Below, piece by piece: positions 8,531 through 16,625 of a DNA stretch of 64,000 nucleotides. The position numbers and the translations under genes are program-made. The notes under the pieces were generated by a model that saw nothing but the letters and a program-made list of their open reading frames with translations, was not told the DNA's origin and searched no databases. The DNA comes from Fen-183 sp036504335 (GTDB lineage Bacteria; Acidobacteriota; Thermoanaerobaculia; UBA5066): NCBI GenBank assembly GCA_036504335.1, contig DASXVJ010000014.1, positions 1 to 64,000 of the forward strand. The letters run 5' to 3'. Each line of letters opens with the position of its first letter. Position 1 is the stretch's first letter.

Positions 8531-9148
8531 ATGCCGTCCCTCTCTCGCTCCCGAATGCTGATGCTCATAGCAGGCGCGAGCCTGCTGGCTGCCTGCGATT
8601 CCCGCCCCAAGCTCGACGTGAAGGCGGCCGGGACGCCCGCCGCCGTGCCCCAGACCGCCGCGCCGATGCCGGTCGTCGCGCCCGGAGGCCGGGGCGCCAG
8701 CGCGCTTGCGTGGGACGTGCCGCAGGGCTGGAAGGCGGAGCCGCCGGCGAACGAGACGCGCCGCGCGCAATACCGCGTGCCCGGCGCGGGCGGCGAGGGA
8801 GAGTGCGTCGTCTTCTACTTCGGCCCCGGGCAGGGCGGCGACCCGGCCTCGAACGTGGACCGCTGGGCGGCGCAGTTCGAGCATCCGGACGGCAAGAACG
8901 CGATGCCCGCGCGCGTCCTCACGATCAACGGCATGCGCGTCCTCGCGGTCGAGACGACCGGGACGTATCTCGCGGGGGGCATGACGGGCGGAGCCGTCGA
9001 GAAGAAGGCCGGATGGTCCCTCCTCGGCGCCGTCGTCCGGGGGCCCGACTCGAACTGGTTCTTCAAGTTCACGGGCCCGACGACGACGGTGGTGGCTCAG
9101 CGCGCGGCGTTCGAGGCGATGCTCAAGTCCTTGCGGCGGGCAGGCTGA
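8531..9148 (+). CDS. small lipoprotein of unknown function
   Basis: 205 residues from ATG 8531. A purine-rich site GAGGAGA eight or so bases upstream decides this start over the long upstream extension of the frame. The lipobox is LLAA-C22. The mature part (LAWDVPQGWKAEPPANETRR...) resembles single-domain lipoproteins in which one alpha/beta sheet domain follows a Pro/Ala-rich linker, but I cannot name the family with confidence. There are no CXXCH motifs. It lies head-to-head with the 15-site cytochrome gene (94-bp intergenic region) and its 3' end overlaps the convergent ccsBA gene by 26 bp. Function is unknown. Its position inside the cytochrome region is the only clue. Confidence 0.75.
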   Translation: MPSLSRSRMLMLIAGASLLAACDSRPKLDVKAAGTPAAVPQTAAPMPVVAPGGRGASALAWDVPQGWKAEPPANETRRAQYRVPGAGGEGECVVFYFGPGQGGDPASNVDRWAAQFEHPDGKNAMPARVLTINGMRVLAVETTGTYLAGGMTGGAVEKKAGWSLLGAVVRGPDSNWFFKFTGPTTTVVAQRAAFEAMLKSLRRAG

Positions 9149-11444
9149 GCCCGGCGCCTTCGCTCTTCCGGCCCTTCTTCGCCCGCCAGCCCCACACGAG
9201 GAACGCGATCTCGACGGCGGCGACGATGGCCATCGACTGCAGCAGGCTGGAGCTGCCGAAGCCGTAGGCGTGGAGGCCGGAGGCGAGGACGAAGTTCACG
9301 CCGAGGTAGGTCATGAGGATCGTCCAGAAGGCCGCGATGGAGCAGACGGCGACGCCGAAGCTCCTGATCTGCTCGTCGAAGCGCGCGTGCAGGATCGCCA
9401 TGTACGCGAGGAACGCCACGAGCGACCAGACTTCCTTCGGGTCCCAGCCCCAGTAGCGGCCCCACGACGAGGCGGCCCAGATCGAGCCCGTGAGGATGCC
9501 GGCGATGAGCAGGATCGAGCCGACATGGATGTACCAGTAGAGGAGCTCGCTCCAGCGCGTGGCGAGGTCGCGCCTCTGGGGCGCGAAGATCTCGACGCCG
9601 ACGACGAGGTGCGCGAGGCCGGTCGCCATCGCGAGGACCGAGTAGGAGACGACGATGATCGGGACGTGGATCGCGAGCCACGGCGTGCCCGAGAGGACGG
9701 GCATCATCGGGTGGATGAACGGGTCCATCGGGAGAAGGTCGACGAGCAGCATCGCGAGCGCGCCCATGCCGGCGGCGTTCGAGAGGAGCAGCCGCTGCCG
9801 GAGGAGGACCGCGACGACGCCGAAGAGGCCGACGCCCCAGCCGAGGAAGAGCATCGACTCGTACATGTTCGAGGCCGGCACGCGGCCGGCGATCTGCCAG
9901 CGCAGCGCGATGCCCCACGTCATCGCGGCGAAGCCCGCGACGAGGAGGGCGGCGGCGACCGGACGCAGGCGGACGCGGCGGTCGCCCACCGAGAGCCCCG
10001 CGGCGATCGCGGCGGGCAGCAGCAGGAGCCACGCGATGCGGCCCGGCCGCCACGTGTTGTACGTGATCTCGCGCGCGATCGCCTTCGCGTCGGGGTAGTG
10101 GGCGGGGGCGCCGGAGGCGCGCACGCGGTCGGGGATCGAGGCGACGTCGGCGGCCGAACGCAGGCCCTTCGCGGAGCGCCATGCCCCCTTCACGTCGGGG
10201 GACGGGAACGGGTGGATTGCATCGCCCTGGAAGTAGCCGTACAGGACTTCCAGGCGCTCTTCCAGCTTCAGGAGGTCCTTCTCGACGGACGAGGGCTTGC
10301 GGCCTTCGTGCTCGTGCTCGGCCTCGTGGGCCGCTGAGAGCGCGACGCGGAGCGCCGGAGACTGGAGAAGCTGCGCGAAGCTGGCCCAGCGCGTGCCGGG
10401 CTGGAGGCCCGCCGCCTGTGCGACGGCGGCGCCGCCAACGTTCACGATCGGCGCGCTCTGCCATCCCTGGGCGTCGAACGCCCAGCCGGCCGCCATCGCG
10501 ACGTGATCGACGCCTGGCCAGGAGGACCGGCCCGTGACCTTGCGGACGGCTTCGCACGCCTGCGTGTCGAACGGCATCGTGCGGCCGTCGTGCTGGACGG
10601 GCAGGACGCGCAGCTTCTCGACGATGGCGGGGTCCGGCACCTCGACGGCGCGCGCGGAGAAAGGCGCGAGGAGCGAGGCGGCGGCGAGGGCGAGCGCGAG
10701 GACCGGCAGGGACGGGAGCCCCGGGCGGGACGCGGGTGGCCGGGCCGCCTGCCTGAACTGGATGAGGCGCGTCGCGAAGACGACGATCATGCCGGCGACG
10801 AGGAGGAAGTAGCCGACGAAGACGATCGTCTGCCCGGGGTCGCGCGAGACGGAGAGGATGGTCGCGCGGCGCCCCTGCTCGATGCGGTAGCTGCTCTGGA
10901 AGAAGGTGTAGCCCCCGTACGAGATCGGCTTGTTCATCTCGATGATCCCGGGGGTCTCCGACGAGCCCGCGACCACGCGCACGCGGCTGCGGTACTGCAT
11001 GGGCATTTGCGTGCCCGGGTACGTGTCCAGCTCGAAGGCGTCGAGCTTGATCGCGAAGGGGAGCGCGAGCGGCCGCGCGTCCTTCTCCGACTTGCCCTGC
11101 ATGATCGTGGAGGACTGCTCACCTTCCCAGATCGGCATCTGCCCTTCGGTCTTCGCGACGACCGTCACGAGGGCGCCGGCGAGGATGAGGAGCATGGAGA
11201 GGTGCGTGAGCGCGAAGCCGACGCGCCAGCGGTTCTGCGGCCAGCGGTCGGCGAGCGCGCAGACGACATTGAGCGCGAAGAGCATGAGGAGCGCGTAGAA
11301 CCACGCCGCCTCGTAGACGGCCTTCGCGGCCTCGGCGCCGCGCATGGACTCGAGGATCGTGCCGGCCGAGAGGACGACGCCGATCAGGAGCACGAGGACG
11401 ACGGTCAGCTTGAGCGACGCGAGGTTCGAGAGGAGCTTTTTCAT
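9123..11444 (-). CDS. ccsBA: fused cytochrome c haem ligase CcsBA (System II)
   Basis: 773 residues from ATG 11444, which follows the stop of the upstream gene by five bases; the longer frame has no membrane start and is rejected. The N-terminal half is ResB/CcsB-like, with hydrophobic segments beginning at LASLKLTVVLVLLIGVVLS and a large periplasmic loop. The C-terminal half is CcsA-like, with many membrane segments and the WWD haem-handling signature around residues 655-670 (SWGRYWGWDPKEVWSL). Known CcsBA fusions export haem and attach it to CXXCH motifs of apocytochromes at the outer face of the membrane. The gene sits among cytochromes with about 37 haem sites in total, so it is probably their synthetase. 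Some of those substrates carry CX3CH or CX4CH motifs, which is unusual. Confidence 0.93.
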   Translation of the reverse strand: MKKLLSNLASLKLTVVLVLLIGVVLSAGTILESMRGAEAAKAVYEAAWFYALLMLFALNVVCALADRWPQNRWRVGFALTHLSMLLILAGALVTVVAKTEGQMPIWEGEQSSTIMQGKSEKDARPLALPFAIKLDAFELDTYPGTQMPMQYRSRVRVVAGSSETPGIIEMNKPISYGGYTFFQSSYRIEQGRRATILSVSRDPGQTIVFVGYFLLVAGMIVVFATRLIQFRQAARPPASRPGLPSLPVLALALAAASLLAPFSARAVEVPDPAIVEKLRVLPVQHDGRTMPFDTQACEAVRKVTGRSSWPGVDHVAMAAGWAFDAQGWQSAPIVNVGGAAVAQAAGLQPGTRWASFAQLLQSPALRVALSAAHEAEHEHEGRKPSSVEKDLLKLEERLEVLYGYFQGDAIHPFPSPDVKGAWRSAKGLRSAADVASIPDRVRASGAPAHYPDAKAIAREITYNTWRPGRIAWLLLLPAAIAAGLSVGDRRVRLRPVAAALLVAGFAAMTWGIALRWQIAGRVPASNMYESMLFLGWGVGLFGVVAVLLRQRLLLSNAAGMGALAMLLVDLLPMDPFIHPMMPVLSGTPWLAIHVPIIVVSYSVLAMATGLAHLVVGVEIFAPQRRDLATRWSELLYWYIHVGSILLIAGILTGSIWAASSWGRYWGWDPKEVWSLVAFLAYMAILHARFDEQIRSFGVAVCSIAAFWTILMTYLGVNFVLASGLHAYGFGSSSLLQSMAIVAAVEIAFLVWGWRAKKGRKSEGAGLSLPAART

Positions 11445-11449
11445 CGGGC

Positions 11450-12250
11450 CTACTGCGAGGGGAAGACGTAGACGGCCGGGGCGGAGGTGCCGTCGGCAGA
11501 CTGGTTGTTGACGTTGACGCCGTAACAGTAGACGCCGAGCGAGCCGCTGCCGCCGAAGTACCGGAAGCGGATGTTGATGAGGTCGTCCGTCACGGCGACG
11601 GCCGCCTGCTGCCACCCGTTGGCGGCGAGGTTCAGGGTGGCCGTGCTGGCCGGAGTCGCCGGGCCGCCTGCCGACGTGTAGAAGTCGGCCTGGACGGACA
11701 CGGCGCTCGCGTCCGCGTTCGCGCAACCGTAGTTCGCGCGATTCGCCACGTTGACCCTGAGGCCGGGGGACAGGGACTGACCGGTCTCGGCCACGCTCGC
11801 CACGCGGTCGTCGCTCGACATGCCGATGATCTGGGTGCTGTAGCGGCCGTTCGCAGTGTCGGCGTAGACCTCGCCGTTCACGAGAAACGGGCGGCTGTTC
11901 GTGCTTTCCCAGAACCGGATGCCCGCGCCGCCGACGTAGCCGAAGACGTCCGCGAGGAAGTTCTCGAAGTTCTTCGTCTCCGAGGCCGCAAGGGCGATCG
12001 TCCGCGGCCCGACGGCGCCGCCGGGCGTCGAGAGGAGGACGTTGATCGTCATCGGGTTGGGCGTGGGGTTGACGAGCACGATCCGCGTCTTGAAGTACGC
12101 GCCGACGCCCTGGACGTTCGCCGAGGACGGGAAGACGTAGCCATTATTGACGACTCCGAGAGGCGACCGCGCCATGAGGACGCGGTCCTCGGCGAGGGTG
12201 ACGCCCGGAGAAAGCAGCAGGGCAAGGGCCAAGATTCGTGTGGTTTTCAT
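11450..12250 (-). CDS. secreted protein of unknown function, co-transcribed with ccsBA
   Basis: 266 residues with a clear signal peptide (MKTTRILALALLLSPGVTLA). The mature part is rich in Gly, Ser, Asn and Val with many predicted beta segments, for example YFKTRIVLVNPTPNPMTINV, and has no transmembrane helix, no CXXCH and no lipobox. Two cysteines (GCANAD and YCYGVN) could form a disulfide. The TAG stop lies five bases before the ccsBA start, so the two genes are very likely one operon. I do not recognise a catalytic motif. A jelly-roll-like extracellular domain is possible but not shown. The linkage to a haem ligase could mean a role in the cytochrome system or may be incidental. Confidence 0.75.
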   Translation of the reverse strand: MKTTRILALALLLSPGVTLAEDRVLMARSPLGVVNNGYVFPSSANVQGVGAYFKTRIVLVNPTPNPMTINVLLSTPGGAVGPRTIALAASETKNFENFLADVFGYVGGAGIRFWESTNSRPFLVNGEVYADTANGRYSTQIIGMSSDDRVASVAETGQSLSPGLRVNVANRANYGCANADASAVSVQADFYTSAGGPATPASTATLNLAANGWQQAAVAVTDDLINIRFRYFGGSGSLGVYCYGVNVNNQSADGTSAPAVYVFPSQ

Positions 12251-12444
12251 CGTCCTCGAGCCTCCGTTCGACGCAGGCGGGCGACCGCTCGGGGCGGCGC
12301 CTCCGGCGCCCGAAGATAACGGGTCTCAGTCCCGCGGGTCACCGATGCAGCCGCATCAGGGCGCGATCCATCGTGCGTGTGTCTCGCGGGCCGGACTCGG
12401 CGCTGAGGCCCGGAATGGGGCACGCCTGATGCAGTGGACCCGGT

Positions 12445-12819
12445 ATGGAGATCTCGAGAGGGGTCCGCGGCCGGGCGAACGGGGCCGCCGCCGCGCGCGG
12501 CCTGGGCGTCCTCGTCGTCCTGGCGGGTTCGGTCCTGGCGCTCCCGGTTCAGGCGAACGTGTTTCGGATCGCGTGGGCAGAGGCGAACCTCACGCCGGCT
12601 GGAGTGTCGATGTACTGCGGAGGCTGCCACGACGGGTCCGCGGCCACGCTGCCGGCCGTGAATCGGGCCGGGACGCACCCGGTCGATCGGGGCGGCGTCA
12701 CTTGCCTCAGCTGCCACCGCAGCACCGACGGGAGGAAGACCCCCTGGCGGTGCGTGGAATGCCACCGGGACATTTTCTACGGCGGTTCAAGCGCGGTCGC
12801 GGAGTTCCGCCGCCGCTAG
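12445..12819 (+). CDS. small triheme c-type cytochrome
   Basis: 124 residues. The N-terminus has a hydrophobic export signal (GLGVLVVLAGSVLALPVQAN), followed by three haem motifs, CGGCH, CLSCH and CVECH, within about 65 residues. The spacing and small size fit a cytochrome c7/c3-like periplasmic electron shuttle. The ATG at 12445 is the only start that places the signal peptide correctly. It is divergent from the secreted protein at 11450-12250, with 194 bp between them, and is separated from the E1 gene downstream by a convergent gap of 67 bp. It could carry electrons between the inner membrane and the larger cytochromes at 5-8 kb. Confidence 0.85.
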   Translation: MEISRGVRGRANGAAAARGLGVLVVLAGSVLALPVQANVFRIAWAEANLTPAGVSMYCGGCHDGSAATLPAVNRAGTHPVDRGGVTCLSCHRSTDGRKTPWRCVECHRDIFYGGSSAVAEFRRR

Positions 12820-12886
12820 CCGGCGGTTGTGCCAGGCGCGTTTCGGGGTGTGCCGTGAGACAGGCTCCGAACCCGCGCCGGGGGCC

Positions 12887-14986
12887 TCAGTACGCGAGGG
12901 TCTTGCGGGCGGCCGCCAGCACGCGCGCCGTGTCCGGCAGGATCGCGCGCTCGAGGATGCGGTTGAAGCCGACGGGCGTGAACGTGGAGCCCACGCGGTC
13001 GACGGGCGCGTCGAGGTGCTCGAAGAGCTCGGAGGCGATGCGCGCCGCGATCTCGCCGCCGAAGCCGCCGTGCACCTTGTCCTCGTGGACGACGAGGACG
13101 CGCGACGTCTTCTGCACGCTCCGGGCGATCGCGTCGAAGTCGAGCGGGACGAGGGAGCGCAGGTCGAGGACCTCGACCTCCTTGCCCTCCTTCGCGAGCG
13201 CGGCGGCCGCGTCGAGCGCGAAGTGGACGGGCGTCCCGAACGCGACGATCGTGAGGTCCGTGCCCGTGCGGCGCAGGCGCGCCCTGCCGAACGGCACGGC
13301 GAACCCCGCCGGGACGTGCGTGCGCGCTTCGCGCGCGTTGTAGAGGTACTTGGGCTCGAGGTAGACGGTGATCCCGCGCGAGCGGATCGCGGTGCGCAGG
13401 AGGCCCGCCGCGTCGTCCGCGAACGCGGGGACGACGACGCGGAGGCCGGGGAGCGTCGTGAGCCAGCCTTCGATGTTCTGGGAGTGGTAGAGGCCGCCGC
13501 CGATGTAGCCCCCGGAGGCGATGCGCACGGTCACGTTCGGGACGAACTGGCCGTTCGTCCGCCAGTACTCGTGCGACATCTCGACCATCTGCTCGGCCGC
13601 GGGCCAGAAGTAGTCCGCGAACTCGGCGCCTTCGACGACGACGCGGATCTTGTCGGAGAAGCGCGAGAAGCCGTCCGCCGTCCCGAGGATGTAGTCCTCG
13701 GCGATCGGGCCGTTGAAGACCCGCTTCGCGCCGAACTCCTGCTGCATGCCCTTCGTGACGTTGAAGATGCCGCCCTTCTCCTTGTAGGCGACGTCCTGCC
13801 CCCAGATGTACGTGTCCGGGTTCTCGCGGAACATCTCTTTCAGCGTGAGGTTCAGCGACTGGATGAGCGTGAGCTCCGGCGCCGGCGCGCCGTCCACCGC
13901 CTCCGGCGTGCGGGCCACGGACGCGAGGCCGTCGCCCGCGGGGGCCCACGGCTCGGGGGAGACGTAGTCGAAGATCGACGCGGGGTCCGGGTCCGGCGCC
14001 TTGCGGCAGCGGTCGGCCGCGTCGTCGTAGAGGCGGACGTTCGAGGCCTCGATCTCGGCGATCTCGCCCTCGCTGAACGCGCCGCCCTCGACGAGCGTCC
14101 GGCGCAGGCGGGGGAGCGGGTCGAGCGCTTTCGCGGCGGCGAGCTCCTCCGGAGAGCGATACAGATCGTGGCGGTCCGAGTTCGAGTGCGAGCCGATGCG
14201 CACGCACTCGGCGTGAACGAGCGCGCAGCCGGCGCCGGACTTCACGTACGCGACGGCCTCGCGCAGGGCGCGGAGCGAGTCGAAGAGGTCCTTTCCGTCG
14301 CAGTGGACGATCTTGACGTTCAAAAAGCCCGAGAAGTTGTCGGACGCGTACAGGTTCGCGGTCTGGTCGCTCTTCGGAACGGAGATCCCGTAGCCGTTGT
14401 CCTGCACGACGAAGACGACGGGCAGCTTCTCGTTCGAGGCGCCGTTGACGGCCTCGTAGAAATAGCCCTCGGACGTCGAGGACTCGCCCTGCGAGCAGAA
14501 GACGACGGAGTCGGCGCCGTACGTCCGGATGGCGCGGCCGAGACCCGTCGCGTGCTGCGCGTGGTTCGAGACGCACGACGAGACGTTCTGGACGTGGATC
14601 GACTGCTTGGCGAAATGGTTCGACATGTGCCGCCCGCCGGACGCCACGTCCGAACGCTTGGACATGCCGTTCAGGAGGATCTCGTCCGCGCTGAGCCCCG
14701 CCGCGACGCACGTCGAGAGGTCGCGGTAATAAGGAAAGAGGTAGTCGACATTCGGACGGAACGTGACGCCGAGGGCGACCTGGATGCCGTCGTGGCCCGC
14801 GCTCGGCGCGTGGTAGGACCAGCCGAGGCCCTGTTTCAGGTAGTTCGGAGCCTTGTCGTCGAGAATGCGCCCGAGATGCATGAGCGCATACCACCTCCTG
14901 AGCTCGTCGCGCGTCGGCGCCACCGCCGCGAGAGCGGCGGCGGCGGGCAACGCCACGGGCGCAGAGAGGACACCGGGTTCAGCCAT
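12887..14986 (-). CDS. 2-oxoacid dehydrogenase E1, fused alpha and beta subunits
   Basis: 699 residues from ATG 14986, chosen because GAGGAG lies eight bases upstream; a GTG nine bases earlier is the alternative. Residues about 25-355 match the thiamine-diphosphate E1 alpha subunit (YYRDLSTCVAAGLSADEI, then SQGESSTSEGYFYEAVNGAS with QDNGYGIS). Residues about 370-699 match the beta subunit (DVAYKEKGGIFNVTKG, VRIASGGYIGGG, EVLDLRSLVPLD, VVHEDKVHGGFGGEIAARI). In the family E1 decarboxylates pyruvate or a branched-chain 2-oxoacid and passes the acyl group to lipoyl-E2. The ThDP-binding motif reads GES rather than the classical GDG. No E2 or E3 gene is next to it here. The substrate cannot be fixed from sequence, though a branched-chain type is the common annotation for such fusions. 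Confidence 0.88.
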   Translation of the reverse strand: MAEPGVLSAPVALPAAAALAAVAPTRDELRRWYALMHLGRILDDKAPNYLKQGLGWSYHAPSAGHDGIQVALGVTFRPNVDYLFPYYRDLSTCVAAGLSADEILLNGMSKRSDVASGGRHMSNHFAKQSIHVQNVSSCVSNHAQHATGLGRAIRTYGADSVVFCSQGESSTSEGYFYEAVNGASNEKLPVVFVVQDNGYGISVPKSDQTANLYASDNFSGFLNVKIVHCDGKDLFDSLRALREAVAYVKSGAGCALVHAECVRIGSHSNSDRHDLYRSPEELAAAKALDPLPRLRRTLVEGGAFSEGEIAEIEASNVRLYDDAADRCRKAPDPDPASIFDYVSPEPWAPAGDGLASVARTPEAVDGAPAPELTLIQSLNLTLKEMFRENPDTYIWGQDVAYKEKGGIFNVTKGMQQEFGAKRVFNGPIAEDYILGTADGFSRFSDKIRVVVEGAEFADYFWPAAEQMVEMSHEYWRTNGQFVPNVTVRIASGGYIGGGLYHSQNIEGWLTTLPGLRVVVPAFADDAAGLLRTAIRSRGITVYLEPKYLYNAREARTHVPAGFAVPFGRARLRRTGTDLTIVAFGTPVHFALDAAAALAKEGKEVEVLDLRSLVPLDFDAIARSVQKTSRVLVVHEDKVHGGFGGEIAARIASELFEHLDAPVDRVGSTFTPVGFNRILERAILPDTARVLAAARKTLAY

Positions 14987-15044
14987 CTTTCCCACTCCTC
15001 GGGTAGGGGGATTGCGAGAAGAAGTCTCATCTTACAGCTTCGGT

Positions 15045-15050
15045 TAGAAT
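15045..15050 (+). promoter_or_regulatory. candidate -10 box (TAGAAT) for the S1-domain gene
   Basis: TAGAAT lies 60 nt before the GTG start at 15111 in the divergent gap with the E1 gene. A good ribosome-binding site TAGGAG (15098-15103) sits seven bases before that start. A -35 hexamer is not evident. Confidence 0.4.
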
Positions 15051-15110
15051 CCGCCTCCCGCCGCCCGGAGACTCCTCGCGGAGCTTGCGCGTGCGGGTAG
15101 GAGTTCCCCC

Positions 15111-16601
15111 GTGTCTCAGACCCTGATTGCCGCTCACCCCGCCGACGGAGCCGAGTCGGCGGACAAGAAGACCTTCGAGGCCGCCATGGCCGCCGACGAC
15201 GCGAAGCCCCGCAAGAAGCTCGTCGAGGGCCAGGTCGTGAACGGCACGATCGCCGGCATCACGCCCGACGTCGTCCTCGTCTCGATCGGCGGGAAATCCG
15301 AAGCGATCATGGACCTCAAGGAACTCGACGGCGAGAAGGTCGGCGACCGCATCGAGGCCGTCGTGATCAAGGCCTCGCCGGACGTGAGGATCAGCCGCAA
15401 GCTGGCGATCGGGCACAAGACGAAGGCCGAGCTCCGGGCCGCCGCCGAGGCGAAGATCCCCGTGGCCGGCAAGGTCTCGGCCCGCAACAAGGGCGGGTTC
15501 GACGTCCTGATCGGCGGGGCGCACGGCCTGCGCGCGTTCTGCCCGGTCTCGCAGATCGACCTCGGCCGCCACGACGAGCCCGGACTCGCCGCGTTCGTCG
15601 GCAAGAACTTCGACTTCCGGGTCATCGAGTACTCCGAGGACGGCCGCCGCGTCGTCGTGTCGCGCGTCGCGCTCCTCAAGGAAGACAACGAGGCCAAGGC
15701 CGCCGAGACGCGCGCGAAGATCGAGCTCGGCTCCGTGATGACGGGCCGCGTCCGCTCCCTCACCGACTTCGGCGCGTTCGTGGACCTCGGCGGCGTGGAC
15801 GGGCTCGTCCACGTCACGGAGATCTCGCGCCGCCGCGTCGCGCACCCGAAGGACGTCCTCACGGTGGGCCAGGAAGTCACCGTGAAGGTCACGAAGCTCG
15901 CGGGCGAGGGCAAGCGCATCTCGCTCTCGATGAAGGAGCTCGAATCCGACCCGTGGGCGACGCTCGCCGAGCGCTTCGCACCCGGCGCCTCGTTCACCGG
16001 CACCGTGGCCCGCCACGCCGACTTCGGCCTCTTCGTCGAGGTGGAGCCGGGCATCGACGGCCTCGTGCACGTCTCGGCGCTCCCGCCGGGCGTCGCCGCG
16101 AAGGACCCGCAGGTCGCCGTCGGCCAGACGGTCCAGGGCTGGGTGAAGGAAGTCGACGCGGCGCACCGCCGCCTGTCGCTCTCGCTGCGCGAGGTCGCGA
16201 CGGGCGACCCGTGGTCCGGCATCGGCGAGCGCTACGCCGAGGGCTCGGTCGTGAAGGGCGACGTCGAGAGCGTCGCGGTGTTCGGCGTCTTCGTCCGCCT
16301 CGAGCCCGGTCTCACGGGCCTCATCCCGAACAGCGAGACGGGCGTCCCGCCCGGAACAGTCGCGAAACACTTCGCCTCCGGCCAGAAGGTGGAGGTCAAG
16401 GTCATCGGCCTCGACACCCAGAGGAAGCGCATCTCGCTGTCCGCCTCCGGCGCCAAGGCCGAGGCCGACCGCGGCGATCTGCGCAGCTATCGCGAAGAAT
16501 CCGCCAAGCGCGAGAAGGCGGCGGCCCCGTCCGTTTCGATCTTCGGTCAGTCGCTCCTCGAAGCCCTGAAGAACCCGAAGAGCAAGCAGAAGAAGGACTA
16601 G
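15111..16601 (+). CDS. rpsA: S1-domain RNA-binding protein (ribosomal protein S1-like)
   Basis: 496 residues from GTG 15111, with TAGGAG seven bases upstream. Five S1 (OB-fold) domains can be followed: GQVVNGTIAGITPDVVLVSI (about 40-100), PVAGKVSARNKGGFDVLI (about 120-195), GSVMTGRVRSLTDFGAFVDL (about 205-280), GASFTGTVARHADFGLFVEV (about 292-365) and GSVVKGDVESVAVFGVFVRL (about 380-450). Each of the last four ends in the usual RISLS/RLSLS/VVVSR strand. The C-terminus is Lys-rich. In the family S1 recruits mRNA to the 30S subunit. Five domains is one fewer than the six of enterobacterial S1 but normal in other phyla. The next gene, a hybrid kinase, begins 24 nt downstream with its own strong ribosome-binding site, so read-through expression is possible. 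Confidence 0.9.
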   Translation: MSQTLIAAHPADGAESADKKTFEAAMAADDAKPRKKLVEGQVVNGTIAGITPDVVLVSIGGKSEAIMDLKELDGEKVGDRIEAVVIKASPDVRISRKLAIGHKTKAELRAAAEAKIPVAGKVSARNKGGFDVLIGGAHGLRAFCPVSQIDLGRHDEPGLAAFVGKNFDFRVIEYSEDGRRVVVSRVALLKEDNEAKAAETRAKIELGSVMTGRVRSLTDFGAFVDLGGVDGLVHVTEISRRRVAHPKDVLTVGQEVTVKVTKLAGEGKRISLSMKELESDPWATLAERFAPGASFTGTVARHADFGLFVEVEPGIDGLVHVSALPPGVAAKDPQVAVGQTVQGWVKEVDAAHRRLSLSLREVATGDPWSGIGERYAEGSVVKGDVESVAVFGVFVRLEPGLTGLIPNSETGVPPGTVAKHFASGQKVEVKVIGLDTQRKRISLSASGAKAEADRGDLRSYREESAKREKAAAPSVSIFGQSLLEALKNPKSKQKKD

Positions 16602-16625
16602 CACCCCGGGGGCGCGGAGGCCGAA

